In this document: positions 8,796 to 18,350 of the stretch, piece after piece | Layout: each line of letters begins with the position of its first letter | Position numbering within the stretch: position 1 is the first letter of the stretch | Assembly: GCA_029262195.1 (NCBI GenBank) | Contig: JAJCZX010000027.1 | Location: forward strand, 254,677-318,676 | Length of the DNA stretch: 64,000 bases | DNA from: Gemmatimonadota bacterium | Lineage (GTDB): Bacteria; Gemmatimonadota; Gemmatimonadetes; Gemmatimonadales; GWC2-71-9 | Direction of reading: 5' to 3' | Notes under the pieces: generated by a model | Databases searched by the model: none | What the model was told of the DNA's origin: nothing | Seen by the model: the letters and a program-made list of their open reading frames with translations, nothing else | Made by a program: the position numbers and the translations under genes

Positions 8796-10943
8796 CTACA
8801 AACGGGGCAACAACGCCCCGGAAACCACCAAAAGCGAACCCGGCGCTATGGTCGTATCTATGCGAACAGTCGCAAAGGAATCAGCCGTGAGGATTATCCG
8901 GACCCTGCCGTTTGGCTTTAATTCAAAAAGCCCGTTTTCATTGGGACGACCATCGACTCGGATGGTCAGGCCCACTACGCAGTCGGTTATCCGGATTCTC
9001 GTTAGTTCCTGAGGCGACCCGGCTGGTAACACTGGCGTCCCAACGCATGAAGGATGGGCATCAGCGACCTGCACCGGTGGGTCAACTGCAACAGGGATCT
9101 CGTTGACCTGCGGGGACCGCACCATGCCACTCGCATCTATCGTTCTCGTTTGTCCGTCTCGGACCACGACTGGAGCAATCCGAAGCGGTTGATATCCGGC
9201 TGCGGTAACTACTAGCGAATAACTTCCCGGAGCGAATTGGGTCGAACCGGGATTCGTCACAGCACTCCCGTTGACGGTGACTCTTGCCCCGGAAGGAAGA
9301 CCGATTACCCTGAGTGTGCCATTGGCAGGGGCTACGGGCGGGGGCGGCTCCACCGCGACCGTTTCATCTCTACTGGCGGCAGAGTCGATAACGCCGGCCG
9401 GCGCATCCAAATCGTTCGCCGTGGGGCTCCCCGCCACCGGATCAACGGGTCCCGCGGGAACGCCGGTCGGCGGATCGCCTACTGCGCTGGCATTTTCTCG
9501 AACCGGCGCTGTTGGAGGCGTACCTGACCCCTGGGCAATAAACCATCCCACCAGGGCCACTCCTGCAATCCCCAATGTGACCATCAACCCGACTTTTTTT
9601 CTCTTGCCAGAATTGGCGGAAGTGGTCGCGGATTGCGCCGGGCCCCTGCCTGGAACCGAAACGGTAGCAGCTCCGGCCACAGATTCGTTGAGTGGCATCG
9701 GCGTGGTCTGGACCCCTGAATCGAAACCAGCCAACGGGACTTCCTTTTGCGCTGGCATCGGTGTGGTTGGAGCCTGTGAAAGCCCGGCCGACGGACTAGC
9801 CTTCGAGGCGGGCATCGGAGTTGTTGGGGCTCCCGCCGCCGAGCGAATGACCTCGTCAGACGAGGGCTGGATGTCCCGGCTGAGGGGCACGGGACTCTGC
9901 GGGGGGTGCTCTGGTCCCCTTACTCCAGATTCCACGACCATCGCAGCGAGTTGTTTTCGTACCGAGTCCCGATCAGCCGAACTGCCGCTGCAGATAGCTT
10001 TGATGAACGCGTCCAGGGTTCCGAACCGGTCTTCCGGCTTCTTCGAGAGTCCTCGGTTGATCGCTTCGATGACCGTTTGAGGGCAATCCGGTGCAAGTTC
10101 ACCCAGCGGTTGGGGCTGCTCAAAAAAGTGTTGTGACAGGATCTCGGGAAGAGTTTCGCCGTCGAACGGCAGAGCGCCACCAATCATCTGGTATGCCATA
10201 ATAGCCAGCGAATATTGATCGGAAAGCGCAGTCACATCTTTCCCTGTGCACTGTTCGGGGGACATATAGTGCGGAGTACCTATGGCAGCGCCGGTAGCGG
10301 TCAAAGTAGACGAGCCCCCTGCCTTGGCAATACCAAAATCCATTACCAGGGCCCATCCGTCCACATCAATCATGATGTTCGATGGTTTGATGTCGCGGTG
10401 AATTACCTTAGACCTATGGGCGTAGGAAAGAGCGTCGCCCACCTGTTTCAGAACGGTTGCAACCACATCGACATCCAACCGCCCCCGCTCGGCCATCAAT
10501 TCGTCCAATCCTTTGCCAGGGACGTACTTCATTACGAAGTACACAGTGCCCTTTAGCTCTCCGATGCGGTAGATAGGAATTATGTTCGGATGGTTCAATT
10601 TGGCCGAGGTCTTTGCTTCCCGCTTGAACCTCTCGACCATTCCGCTGCCGAATGCCATATCGGGGGGGAGCACCTTTATCGCAACCTCTCGATCGAGCAT
10701 TAGTTCATGAGCACGATAGACGAGGGCCATTCCACCACGACCCAGGAGTCCGGAAATGTCGTACTCGCCTACGAGATTGGTTCGAAGGCCGTCAGCAATC
10801 TCTTCCTCAAGGGTCCGCGATACCGCTATGGATTCAACGCCAGCGCCGCTCGCCGCAACATCAAGTCCGCACGACGGACAAAACCTCGCTTCTTCACCCA
10901 GCGAGTTACCGCAGTTAGAACAAAAATTTACCTTTGTGGTCAT
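8796..10943 (-). CDS. Membrane Ser/Thr protein kinase with zinc ribbon and PEGA domain
   Basis: 715 residues. Four cysteines (C8, C11, C22, C25) form an N-terminal zinc ribbon. The Hanks-type kinase domain spans about 60-325, with glycine loop GRGGMALVY (68-76), K90, HRD 182-184, DFG 202-204 and GTPHYMSPEQ, so all catalytic residues are present. A flexible linker carries three spaced TTPMP repeats, possible phosphorylation sites. One transmembrane helix (near KKVGLMVTLGIAGVALVGW) is followed by a proline-rich stretch and a periplasmic PEGA-like beta domain (GLPSGARVTVNGSAV). It probably relays an envelope signal to cytoplasmic substrates. It is divergent from the secreted pseudoprotease and lipoprotein genes, which may be functionally related. 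Confidence 0.92.
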   Translation of the reverse strand: MTTKVNFCSNCGNSLGEEARFCPSCGLDVAASGAGVESIAVSRTLEEEIADGLRTNLVGEYDISGLLGRGGMALVYRAHELMLDREVAIKVLPPDMAFGSGMVERFKREAKTSAKLNHPNIIPIYRIGELKGTVYFVMKYVPGKGLDELMAERGRLDVDVVATVLKQVGDALSYAHRSKVIHRDIKPSNIMIDVDGWALVMDFGIAKAGGSSTLTATGAAIGTPHYMSPEQCTGKDVTALSDQYSLAIMAYQMIGGALPFDGETLPEILSQHFFEQPQPLGELAPDCPQTVIEAINRGLSKKPEDRFGTLDAFIKAICSGSSADRDSVRKQLAAMVVESGVRGPEHPPQSPVPLSRDIQPSSDEVIRSAAGAPTTPMPASKASPSAGLSQAPTTPMPAQKEVPLAGFDSGVQTTPMPLNESVAGAATVSVPGRGPAQSATTSANSGKRKKVGLMVTLGIAGVALVGWFIAQGSGTPPTAPVRENASAVGDPPTGVPAGPVDPVAGSPTANDLDAPAGVIDSAASRDETVAVEPPPPVAPANGTLRVIGLPSGARVTVNGSAVTNPGSTQFAPGSYSLVVTAAGYQPLRIAPVVVRDGQTRTIDASGMVRSPQVNEIPVAVDPPVQVADAHPSCVGTPVLPAGSPQELTRIRITDCVVGLTIRVDGRPNENGLFELKPNGRVRIILTADSFATVRIDTTIAPGSLLVVSGALLPRL

Positions 10944-11104
10944 CGACGATCGAATTCCCGGTCAGTTTCTGAGGCTTTATTCAAATATGCAGAGCCGCCC
11001 GGTTTTCGTGAAGGGCTTGCGCACTTTGAGTTCGGCGGGCCAAGTTTGCTCCAGCGCCATTTTGGGCGCGGGTAACGCTAGAAAAGGTCATTTGAGGTGA
11101 ATTA

Positions 11105-12511
11105 ATGAAGATCGCTCGTTTCTTCAGTTGCGCGTTGTTGGTTTTTTCTCCGGTAGCGTTGGTGGGGCAGGAAGTTTCCGATTTAACCATTAGTGAAACC
11201 CAGGTTGTCCTTGAAATCGGGGATAGACTTGAGTTGTTCCTTGATGCCGCCGATTCTCTCGGAGATTTCGTCGAAATAACCGTTGCCCAATGGACCTCAT
11301 CAAATGATAATGTCGTAACAGTCGAACTCGACCTCGATGTGCCGGGAATCGCGACTCTGGTCGCTCAGGCAGCCGGAACGGCCGAAATTGAGGCGCGCGT
11401 TCGAGGAGCTACCGCTTCCGTCTCGGTCCGGGTCAACGGTGGCCCGCAAGTTTCAACACCCGGTTCAATCCTGGCCCTCCACACAGTCCGACTTGCGGGT
11501 GCCCGGTTCAACTCGCCACGGGAATGCTCCGCAGGAATTATGACCAACCGGCCCGGCCTTATTCTCACAACGTACAGCGCGATTCGCGGTGTCGAGCAGC
11601 TGACCGTTCAGAACGGGACAGGTGCCTCCCTCGGCACGGTCGAAGTCGCCGCCTACGATGTTGCTCAGAATCTGGCGGTTCTGCGAATTTCGGGGCCGAT
11701 GGCCCAGGGACTTACCCCTTCCGGTTCCCCCAATAGGGGCGCTTTGGTGAACGCGACCTCTTTTCCTGGGTGCAGGGCCTCTGAGGATGGTCAAGTTACG
11801 GTGGGAAACACCGCAGCCGATGGCGCGACCTTTGCCTTAGCCGGGGACCTGGGAGCCGAGTATCTCGGTAGCGCACTTGTGGATTCAAACGGCCAATTGG
11901 TAGGGTTGGTGACGGGGTCGAACACCGGTACCGCCGGGAACCCGCTGAATGAGATCCTCACGGCTGCCGAGACCGCTCCGATTTCACAAACAGTCACGCA
12001 GGTAGCTACGCAAGAAGGCCATCTTTATGGTGCAATCGACCTGAGCTCACCGGTGAGTGGTGGCACTGCGAGAATCACACCATCCGAAACAACCGCCTGG
12101 CCAGAGATAGCTACTGAACAGACGCTGCCCTTCACTTTCAGGGGACCGACCGGGTTCTACACCGCGGAATTACTTGTCGATGGAGAGTTTGTCTCCAGCA
12201 GGTTATTGCGGGTCCAGCAGGGCATTACCACTCGTGAAAGTTTGACCGAACCCCTCCCGTTCGCACAGGGACCGGCAGAAAACCAGGCCCAACCCGACCA
12301 ACGGCCCAACACACCCGCCAACCAACCGCCCGAAACTGTTAAGGGCGGAGGCGGCTTTCCCATTCCGGTGCTTATCGTAGCCGTTTTGGGCGGGGGAATA
12401 GCGGCGCTTCTCGCCGGGGGAGGAGACCCCGGAGGCGACCCCGGTGGTGGTGGCGGCGGAACCGGCGGAAGCGGGACCGGGGGTATCACAATCGCCATTC
12501 CGATTCCATAG
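11105..12511 (+). CDS. Secreted Ig-like plus trypsin-fold protein lacking a catalytic triad
   Basis: 468 residues, start supported by GAGGTGA. A signal peptide (about 1-21) precedes an Ig-like domain (about 25-115). A region at about 120-300 follows the S1C/HtrA pattern, but each catalytic position is altered: the TNxHV histidine site reads LTTYSAIRG, the aspartate site reads AQNLAVL where DLAVL is expected, and the GNSGGPL serine loop reads YLGSALVDSNGQLVG. It is therefore probably a non-catalytic binding module. A C-terminal hydrophobic helix (about 419-438) is followed by a Gly-rich tail. Its stop precedes the large lipoprotein start by a few bases, so the two are likely co-expressed. Confidence 0.7.
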   Translation: MKIARFFSCALLVFSPVALVGQEVSDLTISETQVVLEIGDRLELFLDAADSLGDFVEITVAQWTSSNDNVVTVELDLDVPGIATLVAQAAGTAEIEARVRGATASVSVRVNGGPQVSTPGSILALHTVRLAGARFNSPRECSAGIMTNRPGLILTTYSAIRGVEQLTVQNGTGASLGTVEVAAYDVAQNLAVLRISGPMAQGLTPSGSPNRGALVNATSFPGCRASEDGQVTVGNTAADGATFALAGDLGAEYLGSALVDSNGQLVGLVTGSNTGTAGNPLNEILTAAETAPISQTVTQVATQEGHLYGAIDLSSPVSGGTARITPSETTAWPEIATEQTLPFTFRGPTGFYTAELLVDGEFVSSRLLRVQQGITTRESLTEPLPFAQGPAENQAQPDQRPNTPANQPPETVKGGGGFPIPVLIVAVLGGGIAALLAGGGDPGGDPGGGGGGTGGSGTGGITIAIPIP

Positions 12512-12519
12512 AGGTGATG

Positions 12520-15500
12520 ATGCGAGCTAAACACCGCGTACCGTTGGCACTGGCAGCAACGACCCTGTTGATCCTGGCCTGCAAAGACGACCCCATCTCT
12601 CCCGACGGCATGGGATTATTAGTAATTCAGGCCACCTTCGATACGACGGTCGCACGAGCCGTCCGGTCCGCGCAACCCGGAAGCTCGAACGACCCAACAA
12701 ATTCTCTGCCCGGCACACCACGATTCTCGTCGCAAGCACTCGACGCAGTTGAGATAACTATTTCCCAGGACGGAAATGCTGTTTCGCAACTCCAGGGCAC
12801 CCGTGATGGGAATCAGTTCGTCGCTACCGCGACCAATTTGCCGATTGGCACTTACCAACTGCAGGTGGTTGGCCTGGCCTCATCGCTCGTCGAATTCTTC
12901 GGGACAGCCAACGCAACGGTTCGAGAAGACGTTTCGACTTCGGCGACCGTAACCCTTTCGACCTTTCAACCCACCGTGACGGGGTTGGCAGACAGCTCCT
13001 TCTCCACCGAGATCTTGTTGAACTGGAACAGCATCCGCAACGTCGAGGGATACATAGCTGAACTGGCCGATAATCAGGGGTTTTCTGGCGCCCAGAACCA
13101 GACATTGGATGGAGCTACAAGAACCGCCGTCTTTTCGGTCAACGGTGTCGGGACATTCTGGGCCCGCGTGCGCGCCATGAATTCACTGGTTGGGGCGAGA
13201 GGACTCAACAGCACCAGTGTTTCGACGATGGTCGTTACCGAAGCGACTTCCACTTCAGGCGACAACTCCGCCACCGCTCCGTCGCTAGGTTTCGCCGGAG
13301 CACTCGGTGGTTCAGCCGTCACGGACCTGAACGTGCTACCTGCAAACGATATCGACTGGTTCGCGTTCGATGCCTGCGGATCGGATAGCGTGTCAGTCAC
13401 GTTAAGGACGGGAACTCTGAGCCCTGCCTCACTTCTGGAAGCTACCTTTAGCGTGGTCGACAGAGATTCGGTAACACGTCTGGAAACGGATTCGTCGACC
13501 GGCACGGCAGACAAGACGCTGGCAGGATCGATTCTGACCGGTGGAACCTATTTCCTCACGGTCCAAGGCCAGGGTAACAGCATTGGCCAGTACGAATTGC
13601 AGATATCGGTAGTACCCGGCCCATTTACAAATATCCAGGCTTCCGATTGCACCGTTACGACCCAGGGCACAAGAGTGGCCTTTGTTTCGGCATCTGACGG
13701 TGACAGAGAGATATTCGCCCGGGCATCGGACGGGAGTGTTGTTCAGAAACTCACCGACAATGCGGCCAGAGACGACGACCCAATCTGGTCACCGAACGGA
13801 TCACAATTGGCGTTTCGTTCGGACAGGGCGGGCGTTGAAGACGATATATGGGTGATGGATTCCGACGGCGCCAACCCGATCAACATCACCAACGACCCTG
13901 CTTCAGATGATTTCTTCCCTGCCTGGTTCCCGGATGGCTCCCGGCTGGTGTGGGCCAGCCTACGGACAGGAGATCCTGAAATCTTCGTAGCCAACGCCGA
14001 CGGTAGCGGCGTATACAAATTCTTGGATCTCCCATCCTCGGATGAATTCGTCCCCAGCTTTTCTCCGGACGGATCAAAACTCGTCTTCATTAGTACGATG
14101 GACGGTGACGCGGAAGTTTGGGTAATCGACACTGATGGTGCGAACCTAACGCAATTGACTACCGCCGGAAGCGAGTTTTACCCCTCGTTTTCACCCGATG
14201 GGTCCATGATCGCTTTTCAGAGCGACCGCGACAATGTGGCGGGTGATATTTTCGTCATGGACGCCGACGGCTCAAACCAAACCAACGTTACCTCAAACGG
14301 TTCAGCGGACCTCCGACCCTCTTGGTCTCCCGATGGTACCCAGCTTCTTTTTAACTCCAACCGTGATGGCGACATCGCTCTGTTCTTGATCAATACCGAC
14401 GGCACCGGACTGGCGCGAATCAACGAGCAAACCGGTGTCTCCGAGTTTCGCTCAAATTGGGAAAACCCAAGAACTGTCGCCTCCGACCTGACCGTCTTTA
14501 TTTCGCAGGCTCCCGACACGTTGCTCCTGCAGTCCGACACACTACTGGTTAACCAGTTCAACGCGACTCTCAGCAACGGGGGGCAGATTGCGTACCTTAC
14601 AGAGAATGGCCCTAGAGTTGCGTGGTGGATCAACGACACGCCCGATTTCTTCACGGGCGGAGACGAGCAGTTCATCGGAGCACACAACGGACCACCGTTC
14701 CTACCAACACAGGGCAGCGTAAACCTGACGCCACTTCCCTTCCCGGCGGTAGGCGCCTTGCCTGGCGGCCCGCTTGACCCAGGCGAAGCCTTTTTCTTCG
14801 CTCTGGCTGACGGCCCAGCTGATGTCGCCGAGTCAGACGAAGGAAACAATTTTGACGCCGTTGCGGTCCCGTCGGCGGTATTCTTTTCTGAGACCGACAA
14901 TGCAAGGCTTTATACAGAAAGTGCCGGGGGAGCAGACACTCTGGACCTGTTTGTTTCTGAAGACGCTATGGTGCGCGGGTTGATGATATTTGCCATTCCC
15001 GGCCCCGGATCGACGTTCGACCCGATCCTTGAGGCGTTCAATAACGCCGATTCCTACGGGGGCGACACAGACGGGCTCAATGGAATCGTTACGTTAACAA
15101 CCGACACGATACTCGGGAATGGGCGAACGATTAATTTTGGAGAGGTGGTTGCGTTTCCTGTTGGCCCCAACCCGGGAGACGGTTTCCAGCATACTGCCAT
15201 CGAAGTGCAACCGTCTGGCGGCAGCGCTGGCCAGTATCAATTGCGGGTCGAACGTTGCACCCTGACCGCTTCGGCGCCCATCGGCGTGGCCAACAACGGT
15301 ACCTTGGACCCCTCTGACTGTGTCATGTGGCCCAACCCCATTTCTGCCAATGTGTCTTTTGCCGAAATGTTAAGCTTCGACGCCACATCGGGAGACTCAA
15401 TCGTTGTCGATATGGCGTCGGTGTCGGTTGACGCCGCGCTTTTCCTTTTCGGTCCATCGGGGAATCTCATTGCCTCCAACGATGATTTTGCCGCCTGTTG

Positions 15501-16755
15501 TGACGCTCGCATCGCCGGTATTCTTCCGGCGACAGGTACATATTCGATAATCGCCACCACCGTTGACGAATTTGTGGGTGGCACGTATTCGGTAACCATT
15601 GACATCGTTCCTGCCGTAACGCCAATGTCCATGACGGGTATTCAGGGAAGCGGCCAGACCATTCTTGTTGGCCAGGAAGCCATAATCCGACCGACAGTCC
15701 TGGTGCAGGACGCAGGGGGCAATCCGGTGTCCGGCGCGACGGTCAATTTCGCTATCACGGGCGGCGGCGGATCCATTGCCAACATGCAGTCCCTCAGCAA
15801 CGCCAACGGACTGGCCACGGCGGGTGCCTGGACCTACGGTAACGTCCAGGGAACCAACACCGTAACAGCGACTCTTGGCGGACTGACGCCTGTAGTGTTT
15901 TCGGGACAGGGCGTGATGGCTGGGTTCAACGTGGAGCTCGTGCAGTTGAACACCCCCACGGCGGCCGTGGCAGCTGCGTTTGATAGCGCCGAAGCAAAAT
16001 GGGAGCGAATAATTGCCAGCGAACTTGCGGACTTTGACTTCAGTTCGACACCGATCGGGGCCAACGCATGCGGAATCACGCACCCCTCGTTTGCGGGCAC
16101 CGTCGATGACCTGATGATCTGGGTGCGCCTTGAGGCTATTGATGGTACGGGCGGGATACTCGGAAGCGCCGGACCGTGCTTTACCCGAACGAGCAACACG
16201 ACCACAATCATTGGCACGATGCGTTTTGACACCGCCGACCTTGCCAATCTCGTGTCGGACGGAACCATTGAGGCGGTAATCCTTCACGAGATGGGCCACG
16301 TGGTTGGGATCGGGCCGTTTTGGTCTAGCTTCGGATTCCTCCAGAATCCGTCCCTGCCCGGCAACTCCGGAGTGGATACACACTTCAACGGACCAACCGC
16401 GATCGCGGCGTTCAACCAACTTGGCGGAACCAACTATACAGGTGGGGCCAAAGTCCCGGTGGAGAATACCCAGGGCGGCGTCGGCACTCAGGACGTCCAT
16501 TGGCGGGAAACCACCTTCGGTACGGAGTTGATGACAGGATTTATCGCCCCCGGATCGAACCCGCTGAGTCTCCTGTCAATCGGGTCTCTCGCCGACATTG
16601 GCCTGTCGATCAATCCGGGAGAGGCCGAGCCATACGTTCAGGTGTTTACGGTCGGAGGAAATACTACTGCCGGCGCGGTCGAAATGAAGGACGATGTGTT
16701 TGACGGCCCCCGTTTCTCGGTGAGTCCCACGGGCGTTATCACACGGATAAGGTAA
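12520..16755 (+). CDS. Giant multidomain lipoprotein: FN3, TolB-like propeller, Ig-like and zinc-metallopeptidase domains
   Basis: About 1,411 residues. The ATG at 12520 is favoured by GAGG at 12511-12514; GTG 12514 and ATG 12517 are alternatives. The lipobox LILAC marks a lipoprotein. Approximate order: beta domain 24-147, fibronectin III 148-240, pre-peptidase-like domain 248-367, six-bladed PD40/TolB propeller 383-648 (five clear SPDG-type repeats), CARDB-like domain 652-780, an unassigned domain, a second pre-peptidase-like domain 927-1030, bacterial Ig-like 1034-1130, and a C-terminal zinc-peptidase domain with HEMGHVVGIG (H1256, E1257, H1260) and a later LMTGFI Met-turn, resembling leishmanolysin-type enzymes. 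Surface proteolysis or adhesion is inferred; the substrate is unknown. Confidence 0.82.
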   Translation: MRAKHRVPLALAATTLLILACKDDPISPDGMGLLVIQATFDTTVARAVRSAQPGSSNDPTNSLPGTPRFSSQALDAVEITISQDGNAVSQLQGTRDGNQFVATATNLPIGTYQLQVVGLASSLVEFFGTANATVREDVSTSATVTLSTFQPTVTGLADSSFSTEILLNWNSIRNVEGYIAELADNQGFSGAQNQTLDGATRTAVFSVNGVGTFWARVRAMNSLVGARGLNSTSVSTMVVTEATSTSGDNSATAPSLGFAGALGGSAVTDLNVLPANDIDWFAFDACGSDSVSVTLRTGTLSPASLLEATFSVVDRDSVTRLETDSSTGTADKTLAGSILTGGTYFLTVQGQGNSIGQYELQISVVPGPFTNIQASDCTVTTQGTRVAFVSASDGDREIFARASDGSVVQKLTDNAARDDDPIWSPNGSQLAFRSDRAGVEDDIWVMDSDGANPINITNDPASDDFFPAWFPDGSRLVWASLRTGDPEIFVANADGSGVYKFLDLPSSDEFVPSFSPDGSKLVFISTMDGDAEVWVIDTDGANLTQLTTAGSEFYPSFSPDGSMIAFQSDRDNVAGDIFVMDADGSNQTNVTSNGSADLRPSWSPDGTQLLFNSNRDGDIALFLINTDGTGLARINEQTGVSEFRSNWENPRTVASDLTVFISQAPDTLLLQSDTLLVNQFNATLSNGGQIAYLTENGPRVAWWINDTPDFFTGGDEQFIGAHNGPPFLPTQGSVNLTPLPFPAVGALPGGPLDPGEAFFFALADGPADVAESDEGNNFDAVAVPSAVFFSETDNARLYTESAGGADTLDLFVSEDAMVRGLMIFAIPGPGSTFDPILEAFNNADSYGGDTDGLNGIVTLTTDTILGNGRTINFGEVVAFPVGPNPGDGFQHTAIEVQPSGGSAGQYQLRVERCTLTASAPIGVANNGTLDPSDCVMWPNPISANVSFAEMLSFDATSGDSIVVDMASVSVDAALFLFGPSGNLIASNDDFAACCDARIAGILPATGTYSIIATTVDEFVGGTYSVTIDIVPAVTPMSMTGIQGSGQTILVGQEAIIRPTVLVQDAGGNPVSGATVNFAITGGGGSIANMQSLSNANGLATAGAWTYGNVQGTNTVTATLGGLTPVVFSGQGVMAGFNVELVQLNTPTAAVAAAFDSAEAKWERIIASELADFDFSSTPIGANACGITHPSFAGTVDDLMIWVRLEAIDGTGGILGSAGPCFTRTSNTTTIIGTMRFDTADLANLVSDGTIEAVILHEMGHVVGIGPFWSSFGFLQNPSLPGNSGVDTHFNGPTAIAAFNQLGGTNYTGGAKVPVENTQGGVGTQDVHWRETTFGTELMTGFIAPGSNPLSLLSIGSLADIGLSINPGEAEPYVQVFTVGGNTTAGAVEMKDDVFDGPRFSVSPTGVITRIR

Positions 16756-18342
<1,587 letters not shown>

Positions 18343-18350
18343 CGATTCGC

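Noticed and set aside
13669..14460. Possible DNA repeat array or CRISPR-like repeats
   Set aside because: The periodicity is about 129 bases, diverged at DNA level and explained by repeated propeller blades in the protein.
15397..16500. A 367-codon open frame on the reverse strand inside the giant lipoprotein gene
   Set aside because: It has no recognisable domain, its composition mirrors the forward gene, and the forward frame carries clear peptidase and Ig-like motifs. Long antisense frames are common in GC-rich DNA; the same applies to those inside smc, the DUF4175-like gene and the permeases.
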